This document shows positions 1-8,854 of a DNA stretch of 64,000 nucleotides, in pieces. Source of the stretch: CAYVTM01 sp964454645 (GTDB lineage Bacteria; Bacteroidota; Bacteroidia; Sphingobacteriales; Sphingobacteriaceae); NCBI GenBank assembly GCA_964454645.1, contig CAYVTM010000002.1, positions 347,958-411,957 on the forward strand. Reading direction: 5' to 3'. The notes under the pieces were generated by a model. The model was not told the DNA's origin. It did not search any database and saw only the letters and a list, made by a program, of their open reading frames with translations. How positions within the stretch are numbered: position 1 is the stretch's first letter; the number at the start of each line of letters is the position of its first letter. The translations under genes and the position numbers were made by a program.

Positions 1-1
1 C

Positions 2-736
2 GATGCCGATGGCTCTATTAAACGAGCACAGGATGCGGGTTTTTCGAATATCAGCATCGATCTCATCTATGGGATTCCCGGACTAAGCGACCAGCATTGG
101 AAAGAAAATATTTATCGCAGTATCGCACTGCAGGTACCTCATATTTCTTCCTATGCTTTAACCGTAGAACCTAAAACAGCTTTAGCACATTTTATAAAAA
201 CCAATAAGGTTCAGGCTCTCTCAGATGAACAAAGCAGCAGCCAGTTTACCATTTTAATGAACCTGTTAAAAGAAAACAGTTTTCTCCATTACGAAATTTC
301 TAATTTCTGTAAAGAGGGTTTCTATTCGAAACATAATTCATCTTATTGGAAAGGTGCCAGCTATTTGGGGATAGGCCCTTCGGCACATTCTTACAATCAG
401 CTGGAACGCCAATGGAATGTTTCGAACAATGCGAAATACATTGCCGCCATTCAGCAAAACGAATTACCCGCAAGCCTTGAAATACTTAGTAAAGCCGATC
501 GCATAAACGAATATGTAATGGTATCTTTACGTACGATGTGGGGTATTGACATCGACTATATACGTACTCATTTCGGCATCGAAATACTTGAACAGATTTT
601 AAAAACAAGCCGAACTTACCTCTCCCAGGATTTATTAATTCTTGAGGGATCTATTTTAAAAACAAGCGACAAAGGCAAGCATTTTTCCGACCGTATTGCT
701 TCCGGATTATTTATTGATCAAGATCAGATTATATGA
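2..736 (+). CDS. hemW: HemW, radical SAM heme chaperone (3' part only)
   Basis: The frame is open from base 2, so the start and the radical-SAM cysteine motif lie left of the window. About 244 C-terminal residues of a roughly 375-residue family are visible. Recognisable HemW text includes SIDLIYGIPG, SSYALTVEPKT and YLGIGPSAHSY. HemW binds heme and delivers it to apoproteins; the family was long annotated as oxygen-independent coproporphyrinogen oxidase. The TGA stop overlaps the ATG of the next gene (ATGA), so the two are probably translationally coupled. Family assignment is firm. The exact function (chaperone rather than oxidase) rests on knowledge of the family. Confidence 0.9.
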   Translation, partial: DADGSIKRAQDAGFSNISIDLIYGIPGLSDQHWKENIYRSIALQVPHISSYALTVEPKTALAHFIKTNKVQALSDEQSSSQFTILMNLLKENSFLHYEISNFCKEGFYSKHNSSYWKGASYLGIGPSAHSYNQLERQWNVSNNAKYIAAIQQNELPASLEILSKADRINEYVMVSLRTMWGIDIDYIRTHFGIEILEQILKTSRTYLSQDLLILEGSILKTSDKGKHFSDRIASGLFIDQDQII

Positions 737-1485
737 AAACAGAAATTCAATTCAACTCTATCAAATACATTATTGATTTATCTAAACCTATCGATATTTC
801 TATTCCTCTGCGAAATGGAGAAAGCGTGAATGCTTTTCATATTCCTGATGCTCGTTTCGAGCCTATACGTATAGGAAACTTTGTGGGGTCGGTACGGGAA
901 GGCGGATCGGCAAATTGTGAGAACTTGTTTATCAATGCGCATGGTAACGGAACTCACACCGAATGCTTAGGCCATATCAGTAAAGAACGTGTATGTATTA
1001 ATGATTGTCTGAAACATTTTCATTTTATGGCAAAACTACTAAGCGTAAGTCCTAAACAACATACAAATGGGGACACCGTCATTACCGCCGATCAGATAAA
1101 CCTGACTGATATTCCTGATCATATCGAAGCGTTGATTATACGTACACTACCCAATATTAAAGATAAGCTCACAAAAAAATATTCGGGGAATAACCCTTGT
1201 TATTTAGACCCTGTTCTCTGTAAAAACATTCGCGGGAAAGGAATTAAACACTTGCTGATCGATTTACCTTCGGTAGATCGCGAAGAAGACGGAGGAGAAC
1301 TTGCCGCTCACCATGCTTTTTGGAATTATCCCGAAAATCCTCAATATGCTATGACGATTACCGAAATGGTATTTATCCCCGATACCCTTGCAGATGGGGA
1401 ATATTTTTTGAACCTTCAGATTGCTTCTTTCGAGAGCGATGCAAGTCCGAGTAAACCTGTGCTCTATGATGTATCAGCCCTCTGA
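733..1485 (+). CDS. cyclase family protein (kynurenine formamidase-like metal hydrolase)
   Basis: A 250-residue protein of the cyclase family (PF04199), which includes kynurenine formamidases and other metal-dependent amide or ester hydrolases. The metal-site motif is visible as HGNGTHTECLGH at residues 70-81, a variant of the usual HxGTHxDxxxH with Glu for Asp. A second family feature, LLIDLPSVDREEDGG, follows near residue 175. It has no signal peptide and is probably cytosolic. Its start overlaps the hemW stop by 4 bp, so it is the second gene of that transcript. The substrate cannot be read from sequence, and kynurenine metabolism is only one possibility. Confidence 0.8.
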   Translation: MKTEIQFNSIKYIIDLSKPIDISIPLRNGESVNAFHIPDARFEPIRIGNFVGSVREGGSANCENLFINAHGNGTHTECLGHISKERVCINDCLKHFHFMAKLLSVSPKQHTNGDTVITADQINLTDIPDHIEALIIRTLPNIKDKLTKKYSGNNPCYLDPVLCKNIRGKGIKHLLIDLPSVDREEDGGELAAHHAFWNYPENPQYAMTITEMVFIPDTLADGEYFLNLQIASFESDASPSKPVLYDVSAL

Positions 1486-1626
1486 TGAGTCAGCTTTTCA
1501 GGCTGGATAGACGCATATTAGATATAGAGGTGTTGTCCTTCAGGCTGAGTGGGGATGGTATGCGTTAAGATGCAAAAACCGGATACTCTCATAAAACACA
1601 TTTAAAAAAATTAAAAACATTTCTCA

Positions 1627-1634
1627 TAACTTTG
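1627..1634 (+). promoter_or_regulatory. -7 box (TAACTTTG), metallophosphoesterase gene
   Basis: TAACTTTG fits the Bacteroidota -7 consensus TAnnTTTG. It lies 75 bp upstream of the ATG at 1709, in the 223-bp gap after the cyclase gene. No clear TTTG -33 box was seen at the right distance, so the call is tentative. Confidence 0.4.
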
Positions 1635-1708
1635 CGTTAAATATTCAGTCTAAAACCCAGTTAAACAAAATATTAGCTCCGAAAGGCTGATCAATACATC
1701 AATAATCC

Positions 1709-2998
1709 ATGGAAAGTCGCTTTTTAAGCCTCGTTTTTATCAGTATCATCCTCCTAGCAATCGATTACTACGTTTTTCAAGCTATAAAAAGCAGTACCAT
1801 TCAAAAAAGTAAAAAAACCCGTTCCCGTTTATTTATTTCATACTGGTTTATTACTGCCTTTACACTTGCAGGAATGTTTATAGGAATATTCTTATCCGTA
1901 GGGCGATTAATACGGGCGATTGTCTTCATTTGGTTCTTTATTCACTATTTTTCGAAAATTTTTACGGTTCCTTTCTTACTCATCGACGATATCCGTCGTG
2001 GAATAAACTGGTTGATCCATAAAGTAAGTAAGCAGGAAGATCCCGAACTTCAGCCGATCCCTCAAACTGCCGATACCGAAGTTCCCATTAAATCTCGGAA
2101 AGGGATGAGCCGTTCGGAATTTTTAAGCAAGACCGGACTTTTTGTTGCAGGAATCCCCTTTGTATCGATGAACTATGGAATGATTTCGCAAAATGTATAT
2201 GATTACCGCGTCAAACGTCGAACCATTTATATGCCTAATCTTCCCAAAGCTTTCGACGGAATTCGTATCGGACAAATTTCCGATATCCATAGTGGCAGTT
2301 TCTACGATAAAATTGCTGTTCAGGGAGGCATCGATCTGTTGAATGCAGAAAAATGCGACCTCGTTTTTTTTACCGGCGACCTTGTAAACGACCAAACTTC
2401 CGAAATGAAAAGCTATATGAATGTTTTCGACAAAGTGAAAGCACCACTCGGGGTATATTCTATTTTAGGGAATCATGATTACGGCGATTATATGCAATGG
2501 ACAAGTCCTGCTGCCAAACAACAAAACCTGGAAGATATGTACCGGGTACATAAAAATTTAGGTTGGGATTTATTACGCAATGAAAACCGCATCATTACGC
2601 AATCGGGAGAACAACTTGCAATTATCGGTATCGAAAACTGGAGCTCTTCAAACCGCTTCCCTAAGAAAGGGCGCATGGATTTAGCTGTTCAAGGAACTGA
2701 AGAAGCAGCGGCGAAGCTGTTACTCTCTCACGATCCCAGTCATTGGAATGCTCAGGTTACCAAAGAATATAAGGATATCGATATGATGTTCTCGGGGCAT
2801 ACGCACGGTATGCAGTTCGGGGTGGAATTTGCAGGTTTTCAATGGAGCCCCGCTCAATACGTATATCCGGAGTGGTCAGGGCTTTACGAGAATGCCCATC
2901 AGAAATTGTATGTGAATGTTGGTTACGGATTCCTGGGTTATCCCGGACGAATTGGCATGTTACCCGAAATTACGATCTTTGAGCTGAAAACGGCTTAA
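1709..2998 (+). CDS. membrane-anchored metallophosphoesterase (calcineurin-like)
   Basis: A 429-residue protein with about three N-terminal hydrophobic segments (residues 6-25, 44-64 and 68-92), a charged linker, and then a calcineurin-like phosphoesterase domain from about residue 180. All metal motifs are present: SDIHSG (Asp192, His194), GDLVND (Asp224), GNHDYG (Asn255, His256), SHDPSHW (His341) and GHTHG (His364, His366). A Tat-like stretch beginning SRSEFLSK and followed by a hydrophobic run lies at residues 134-160. The architecture matches YkuE/YpbG-type membrane phosphoesterases, some of which act on lipid phosphates. The substrate is unknown. The next gene follows after 8 bp and is probably co-transcribed. 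Confidence 0.88.
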   Translation: MESRFLSLVFISIILLAIDYYVFQAIKSSTIQKSKKTRSRLFISYWFITAFTLAGMFIGIFLSVGRLIRAIVFIWFFIHYFSKIFTVPFLLIDDIRRGINWLIHKVSKQEDPELQPIPQTADTEVPIKSRKGMSRSEFLSKTGLFVAGIPFVSMNYGMISQNVYDYRVKRRTIYMPNLPKAFDGIRIGQISDIHSGSFYDKIAVQGGIDLLNAEKCDLVFFTGDLVNDQTSEMKSYMNVFDKVKAPLGVYSILGNHDYGDYMQWTSPAAKQQNLEDMYRVHKNLGWDLLRNENRIITQSGEQLAIIGIENWSSSNRFPKKGRMDLAVQGTEEAAAKLLLSHDPSHWNAQVTKEYKDIDMMFSGHTHGMQFGVEFAGFQWSPAQYVYPEWSGLYENAHQKLYVNVGYGFLGYPGRIGMLPEITIFELKTA

Positions 2999-3006
2999 AC
3001 AATCGA

Positions 3007-3873
3007 TTGAAAAAGTATCTACAGCCCGGTCTGGATTATCTTATCTACAGCAATCTGTTTATTGCCTGTGCTGCTATGGCTCAGGGAGCACTCACTTATT
3101 TATTGCTGCATTCGAGTATAAATTATGAGATTATCGTTCTCCTCTTTTTCTGCTGCCTGTTTACCTATAACCTTGCCTCGATAAAAAATATAGATTCGGG
3201 TAATGAACAAACCCTCAACAGCCGCGAACGCTGGATTTCGAAACATTATCCTGTCGTTTATACGCTGCTTCTGATTTCTGCCCTTGCTATTGTCTTATTT
3301 ACTCTTTTAGTAAGCCTTGAAAGTATTGTCGTATTATTCATACTCGGGACCCTTTCCGTCTTATACAACATACCTATTCCGATACCCGGGAAACGCAAGA
3401 TTATCTTACGTAAAATATCCGGACTTAAACTATTCTTAATCGCATTTGTATGGTCGGGAAGCTGCGTACTGATTCCTTATTTCGAAAGTGATGCTGTTCT
3501 TTCATTAAAAAACATAAGCATACTTTTTATTAAGCGATTTCTATTTATTACAGCCATTACAATCCCTTTTGATATTCGCGATATCTACAACGATTATAAA
3601 AATGATGTAAAAACACTTCCTCTTTTAATCGGCAAAAAAGCCTCTTATCTTTTTTGCCTGATTTTAATTTTCATCTGCATACTCTTATTTATCGCCTACG
3701 ATTACAGCCAGGATAGCGGGGTCTTCTACGGTCTTATCCTTACCTTATTGATAAGTGCAGTGCTCATTTTTAATTCACGTATACATAAAAACGAGTATTA
3801 TTACCTGATAATTCTCGACGGAATGCTCATTTTACAGTATTTTCTGGTACTGCTGTTTAAAAGCTTGCTTTAG
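3007..3873 (+). CDS. UbiA-like polytopic membrane protein
   Basis: A 288-residue very hydrophobic protein with about eight predicted membrane helices. The motif DIRDIYNDYKND near residue 195 resembles the second Asp-rich motif of UbiA prenyltransferases. The first motif is degenerate (around NIDSGNE, residue 60), so catalytic competence is uncertain. The predicted start is TTG at 3007, 8 bp after the preceding stop, and no upstream in-frame ATG is available. Close spacing to the phosphoesterase gene suggests an operon. Alternative call: a UbiA-superfamily protein of unknown substrate, common in Bacteroidota. Confidence 0.6.
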   Translation: MKKYLQPGLDYLIYSNLFIACAAMAQGALTYLLLHSSINYEIIVLLFFCCLFTYNLASIKNIDSGNEQTLNSRERWISKHYPVVYTLLLISALAIVLFTLLVSLESIVVLFILGTLSVLYNIPIPIPGKRKIILRKISGLKLFLIAFVWSGSCVLIPYFESDAVLSLKNISILFIKRFLFITAITIPFDIRDIYNDYKNDVKTLPLLIGKKASYLFCLILIFICILLFIAYDYSQDSGVFYGLILTLLISAVLIFNSRIHKNEYYYLIILDGMLILQYFLVLLFKSLL

Positions 3874-3914
3874 TTCCCGAATTTCTAGTAGATTTGTTTT
3901 ACTAAACGAAAACC

Positions 3915-4385
3915 ATGCTACGCAACCGACTTTTACCATTCTGCTTATCTCTTACTTTAGGTCTATATGCCTGTAGTGCAAACAACCCCAATGATATAAG
4001 CCAATTAAAATTTATATTGGGCGAATGGGAAAGCATAAACCCCGAAGGCGCACTTTACGAAGTATGGGAAAAAGAAAACGATAGTGTATATGCGGGACAT
4101 GCCTATGCCTTGTCGGGAAAAGATACCACCTTTTCTGAAATAGCTAAAATCATTAAACGCAACGATGGCATTTACTACAGCGTAACCGTGAACCACGGAA
4201 GCACTACCGATTTCTTATTGATAAGTACCGGCAAAGAATGTATATTCGAGAATCCAAATCATGATTACCCACAACGTATTATCTATTCTAAGCATCATTC
4301 CGACTCCTTATATGCACGCATAGAGGGGACGGTCGACAATGCGTTTTCGAAAGAAGAATTTTTTTACGGGAAATCCCGAAAATAG
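3915..4385 (+). CDS. lipoprotein with DUF6265-like domain
   Basis: A 156-residue protein with a lipoprotein signal peptide: hydrophobic residues 6-19 and lipobox LYAC with Cys20. The mature part contains FILGEWESINPEG and VYEVWEKENDSVYAGHAY-like text typical of DUF6265 or lipocalin-like small proteins. It is probably attached to a membrane facing the periplasm. The function is unknown. The gene ends 11 bp before the convergent response-regulator gene, and I see no strong terminator in that gap. Confidence 0.6.
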   Translation: MLRNRLLPFCLSLTLGLYACSANNPNDISQLKFILGEWESINPEGALYEVWEKENDSVYAGHAYALSGKDTTFSEIAKIIKRNDGIYYSVTVNHGSTTDFLLISTGKECIFENPNHDYPQRIIYSKHHSDSLYARIEGTVDNAFSKEEFFYGKSRK

Positions 4386-4396
4386 ATCCCGTGATC

Positions 4397-5092
4397 TTAT
4401 CCTTCTAACGAAAATTTATATCCTACACCTCTAACCGTTTGTAAATAGGCAGGGCGCTCCGGATTTTCTTCAATCTTCTTACGCAAGCGAACAATATGCA
4501 TATCCAGCGTACGGGTATTCACATCGGAATTATAACCCCATACAACCATCATTAACTCATCGCGATTAACAACTTTATTAATATTTTTCAGGAAGTATAA
4601 TAAGATACGATTTTCCAGAATGGTTAACTCTATTTTCTTTCCGTCTTTGATCAGCATATGGATATTCGGATGATGTTCCATATTCGCAAATTTGATAGCA
4701 TCCGACTTATCCGAATTCACCAAATAAGTAACTTTATTGTCGATTAATGCCATTAACACATCCATATTAAAGGGTTTGGTGATATAATCGGACACCCCGA
4801 AATTGTATGCATCAATTTTATCTATATCCTGAGATTTTGCCGTAATCATAATGACTACACCATTGTATTCTTTCTTACGGATAGAAGAACATACCTCACT
4901 CCCCGACTTTCCGGGTAACATCCAATCCAATAAAACGATATGAGGGTTCTCTTTCATAATCAATTCTTCTCCCGAAGTACCGTCGGCAGCTTCAAGTACC
5001 TGATACCCTTCCGAACTGATTCGCTGACTTACCAGAAAACGTAAATTGCTGTCGTCTTCGACTAATACAATCTTAACCTGACTTTTATCCAT
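4397..5092 (-). CDS. OmpR/RprY-type response regulator
   Basis: A 231-residue two-domain regulator. The receiver domain (1-120) has the acidic pair Asp13/Asp14, phosphoacceptor Asp56 (LLDWMLPG), Thr83 and Lys105 (YITKPF). A winged-helix DNA-binding domain follows (about 135-229) and ends with the RxVRGVGYKF signature. It lies 17 bp downstream of the histidine kinase gene on the same strand, which makes that kinase its partner. Bacteroidota RprY proteins have the same length and layout. The target genes are not evident. Confidence 0.92.
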   Translation of the reverse strand: MDKSQVKIVLVEDDSNLRFLVSQRISSEGYQVLEAADGTSGEELIMKENPHIVLLDWMLPGKSGSEVCSSIRKKEYNGVVIMITAKSQDIDKIDAYNFGVSDYITKPFNMDVLMALIDNKVTYLVNSDKSDAIKFANMEHHPNIHMLIKDGKKIELTILENRILLYFLKNINKVVNRDELMMVVWGYNSDVNTRTLDMHIVRLRKKIEENPERPAYLQTVRGVGYKFSLEG

Positions 5093-5109
5093 AACATTTA
5101 ATTTAGTTT

Positions 5110-6774
5110 TTATTCAATTGGTAATATGATACGAAACTCCGAGCCTTTCCCTTCTTCACTTTTTACCGAGATTTCTCCATTCATAAATTTAACTACTTCT
5201 TTGCAAAAAGCAAGACCAATTCCAACACTTCCCTGCTGATTGAACTGGTTTTCTACCCGGTAAAATTTATTGAAGATATTCCCTAACTCTGTTTTCGGAA
5301 TACCAATACCATTATCGGTAAAATAAATCAGAAATACATTTTTCACTTTACGAATACGTATCTGCATGTTCTTTTTATCCGGGAAAGAATATTTATAAGC
5401 GTTGTCGATCATATTCTGAAACAGGCTGCTTAACAATACGGCATCCCCGTAGAAATGCAAAACACTTTGGATAGAATAATCGATTTTAAAATCGGGGTGC
5501 TTCAATTTATATGCTTCAACAATATCACGACAGAATTCAAACAAGTCGATTTTTTCTTTTTTCATTTGTATCGACTTATTTTCAAGCTGAGTGAGCGATA
5601 GCAGCTTGTTCATCAAATCGTTCAGCTTATCTGCTTCCTCATCCAGAATTCGCCCGTATAATTCTTTATCTGTTTCCGATAATTCTTTTTTATTCTTGAT
5701 AGTATTCGCTGCAATTTTGATAACGCTCACCGGAGTTTTAAATTCATGCGTAAGGTTATTCATGAAATCGTATTGCAGCTTGAACAATTTTGCATTAATA
5801 TTCAAATTACGATAGATCAACACCGCTATAAGAAGCATGATCACATATACCACTGCAATACCTAATGCTATGGGTGTAAACAGCATGACAATCCGCTGTG
5901 TTACAAAGTTTCGTGAAGAAATAAAATACAACTGATAGTCCGCAAAAGCACCGGGCAATGCAATTCCTGTTGTAAAATAATTTATATCGGTAGCCAACGA
6001 GTCGAATACAACCGGGCGAATTAAAATATATTCGTACAAATACGGGTTCGTATTCATAACCGGCAGCTTCATCGGGTCGAGATGAAAAGTAATAAGATCC
6101 TGATCGTAATAGGCGGAAGGGGGCATGTCCTCACTGATAAGCCTATGATATACCTTCAGGTCGGATTCGCGGGGAACATTAATAAAACTTACCTGTTTGT
6201 CGTTAAATGTATAAAACACCTTAAATACCTGATCGGAAGTGATCGTTTTGTTTGAATCGTAATGATTAATGAAATCCACGAACTTTATAACCGACTTACT
6301 GAAATCGTTCGCATCTTTTCCGGAAAAAACCCCCAGTTTGTTTTTCTTAAAAATCAACCATTCTCTTTCGGGCTTCGTTCGGTTAATATCATAAACCGCC
6401 TTCACTCCAACCGAAAATCTATTCTGACGAAAACCATCTTCTATTGCCTGATTGCTGATCTCGATATCATAAAAAGTGATGGAACTGATCATCGGATAAT
6501 CCTGCATTAAATTTTCCGATAAACCTTTGATAGAAACCGAATCGAGGAAACCCTGGTATAAAGAAATTTGAGGGATCTTGTTAAAGATAAATTCGTTATA
6601 CGGTTGTAAAGCACCTTCCATCACTTCCACCTTATCTGTCACAAATTGCGACTCAATTACTTTCTGCGTAAACTTATAACCAAAGAAAAGTGCAATAAAA
6701 AACGTTATTGTCAGAACAACAATAAAAATAGGTATCAACGCATAGTTCTTTCGATAATTTGTTTTCTGCTGCAT
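5110..6774 (-). CDS. sensor histidine kinase (RprX-like)
   Basis: A 554-residue membrane kinase. Transmembrane helices are at about 12-33 and 297-321 and enclose a periplasmic sensor of about 260 residues with no recognised fold. The cytoplasmic part has the H-box NNLTHEFKTP with phospho-accepting His343, N-box FQNMIDNAYKYS, G1 box DNGIGIP and G2 box GIGLAF. The gene sits 2 bp after the S9 peptidase gene and 17 bp before the regulator, all on the minus strand. An operon of peptidase, kinase and regulator is likely. The signal sensed is unknown. Confidence 0.92.
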   Translation of the reverse strand: MQQKTNYRKNYALIPIFIVVLTITFFIALFFGYKFTQKVIESQFVTDKVEVMEGALQPYNEFIFNKIPQISLYQGFLDSVSIKGLSENLMQDYPMISSITFYDIEISNQAIEDGFRQNRFSVGVKAVYDINRTKPEREWLIFKKNKLGVFSGKDANDFSKSVIKFVDFINHYDSNKTITSDQVFKVFYTFNDKQVSFINVPRESDLKVYHRLISEDMPPSAYYDQDLITFHLDPMKLPVMNTNPYLYEYILIRPVVFDSLATDINYFTTGIALPGAFADYQLYFISSRNFVTQRIVMLFTPIALGIAVVYVIMLLIAVLIYRNLNINAKLFKLQYDFMNNLTHEFKTPVSVIKIAANTIKNKKELSETDKELYGRILDEEADKLNDLMNKLLSLTQLENKSIQMKKEKIDLFEFCRDIVEAYKLKHPDFKIDYSIQSVLHFYGDAVLLSSLFQNMIDNAYKYSFPDKKNMQIRIRKVKNVFLIYFTDNGIGIPKTELGNIFNKFYRVENQFNQQGSVGIGLAFCKEVVKFMNGEISVKSEEGKGSEFRIILPIE

Positions 6775-6776
6775 AA

Positions 6777-8663
6777 CTATTTTGTTGACGGAATATACTC
6801 CCGTAAAAAACGTTCTACCTCGGAATAGAAAGCAATTTTATTTTCCGTATTCTCGAAACCATGCCCTTCGTTTTCAAGATAAATATAATTCACTTTCTGT
6901 TTTTGTTTCTTCAGGGTTTTCACAAAGTGATTCACCTCTTCGGCACTGACACGTGTATCCTTTGCTCCCTGGGCGATTAACAGCGGCACTTTTATCTTAT
7001 CGGTATGAAAGGCAGGGGAATATTCGCGAAAATATTCTGCATCTGTTTCCGGGTTGCCAATCATTTCATAAGTCATTTGCAGATAAGGTTTATAATAAGG
7101 AGGAATATTTTTCAGATAAGCAAAAAGATTCGTCACACCGCAATAAGAAATGGCACATTTATATAATTCAGGATTTTGTATGGCTCCGTTCAATGCAAAA
7201 TATCCACCGAAACTAAAACCATATATACCAATACGCGAGGTATCTGCAATTCCTTCTTTAATTAACCATTGCACCCCATCTGTAATATCGTCCTGCATTT
7301 TTCTTCCCAACTCTTTAAATCCGGCTTGCCAAAATAATTTACCATAACCCTGCGAGCCTCTGTAATTTACTTGCAGCACCGCATATCCACGATTTGCAAA
7401 AAACTGTGTTTCGGAATGATATCCCCAACGGTTTCGTAACCATGGACCACCATGCGGATAAACAAGCAGTGGTAAATTTTTCGTCTCTGCTCCATTGGGA
7501 AGGGTTAAATATCCATGCAATGTTATTCCATCTCTCGACTTAAAAGAGATAGGCTTTACATCGGCCATTTTCTCTTCATCAATCCAGGGACTCACATCCG
7601 TTATCTTTATCAGATTATCCGTATTCGATTCGTAAAGATAATACGAACCTAAACTTTTATCACTATACGACCTGACTAATATTTTGTCTTCATCATCATT
7701 TAAGCTTACTATATAGAAATCTTTGTCATCAATCAGGCGTTTAATTTTATCGTTAAGTTTTTGAGCTTCCTTACTCAGATACTTTACTTCATATTTCCAG
7801 GTTGTAAAACCACAATAAAGCGGTTCCCTGGTTTTGCGCGAAAAACCAAACTCGGTAACATCAACATCGGGATGTGAAAAAATAATCCGCTTCTCCTTTG
7901 CAGTCTTTAAGTCAAATTCTACGATCGCTGTTTTATCTCTTCCGATATTCGAAACCGCATAAATGTTTTGATTGTCGGGAGTGAACGTAATGGGATGTAA
8001 AGTCTCTTTAAAATTCAACGTTATTATTTTTCGAAAAGGTTTATTCTCATCTTCCCGGTATAGAATACTTTCGTTAACTCCATCCGTTTCTACAGCAAGG
8101 CGTATCGTTCCTTCATGATCAGATCTCCAATAAGAAATATTTCCCGGATTCTCGGCAATCATTTTCAGATCGCCGGTTCGTATATTCAATCGATATAAAT
8201 CAAAGACTTCTTCTTTACGTTTATTGAAAGCTATTAATATTTCATCATCCGAATTCTCAAGATTATCGATAAACTTCATCTTTACTTTTTCGAAAGGAGT
8301 AAGGTCAATGGTTTTACTTCCATCTTTCACAACCGAATACAGATGATAAAACTCGTCTCCGTCTTTATCTTTTAAATACAGTAATTGATCATTATTTACC
8401 CAAAAATATTTTCGGATACTACGATCGGTCTCCGATGTAAGCCGTTTAATTTCTTTGGATCTGATATTCTCGACGAAAATATTCAATCGATTTTCATAAG
8501 GCTGTAAATAGGCAATGTAATTACCGTCCGGAGAAATTTGAAGTAATGTTTTTTCCGGTATCCTGAAGAAATCTTCAATTGGAATTAACTCATGCTCTTT
8601 TACAGAATCGGTACAGGAAAAAAGAATTATAGAAAAAAAAAGTATATATAAATGCTTCGACAT
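6777..8663 (-). CDS. S9 family prolyl oligopeptidase-type lipoprotein
   Basis: I place the start at ATG 8663. It has a clear AAGGAG ribosome site 4 bp upstream and gives a signal peptide with lipobox FSC (Cys17); longer starts read through non-signal sequence. The protein is 628 residues: an N-terminal beta-propeller (about 35-370) and a C-terminal alpha/beta hydrolase domain. The catalytic triad is Ser484 (GFSFGGYF), Asp569 (GAKDTR) and His601 (NEGHGF). The oxyanion-region text PHGGPW is also present. It probably cleaves peptides at the cell envelope. It is the first gene of the transcript that continues into the kinase and regulator. Confidence 0.9.
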   Translation of the reverse strand: MSKHLYILFFSIILFSCTDSVKEHELIPIEDFFRIPEKTLLQISPDGNYIAYLQPYENRLNIFVENIRSKEIKRLTSETDRSIRKYFWVNNDQLLYLKDKDGDEFYHLYSVVKDGSKTIDLTPFEKVKMKFIDNLENSDDEILIAFNKRKEEVFDLYRLNIRTGDLKMIAENPGNISYWRSDHEGTIRLAVETDGVNESILYREDENKPFRKIITLNFKETLHPITFTPDNQNIYAVSNIGRDKTAIVEFDLKTAKEKRIIFSHPDVDVTEFGFSRKTREPLYCGFTTWKYEVKYLSKEAQKLNDKIKRLIDDKDFYIVSLNDDEDKILVRSYSDKSLGSYYLYESNTDNLIKITDVSPWIDEEKMADVKPISFKSRDGITLHGYLTLPNGAETKNLPLLVYPHGGPWLRNRWGYHSETQFFANRGYAVLQVNYRGSQGYGKLFWQAGFKELGRKMQDDITDGVQWLIKEGIADTSRIGIYGFSFGGYFALNGAIQNPELYKCAISYCGVTNLFAYLKNIPPYYKPYLQMTYEMIGNPETDAEYFREYSPAFHTDKIKVPLLIAQGAKDTRVSAEEVNHFVKTLKKQKQKVNYIYLENEGHGFENTENKIAFYSEVERFLREYIPSTK

Positions 8664-8854
8664 TAGACTCCTTAACAATAAATTAAATATGAAAGAACCC
8701 CTAAAAGTACATAAATCTGTAATAGCTACCCAGACCTGTAACATCAATTTTACCGTAAAAAACTGATTATCAAACCGTTTTGAATGATACTTTCAATCCT
8801 CATAAATCGTTCATAAATAGTATATTCACAGCCTGATTCAATACTATCTATCTG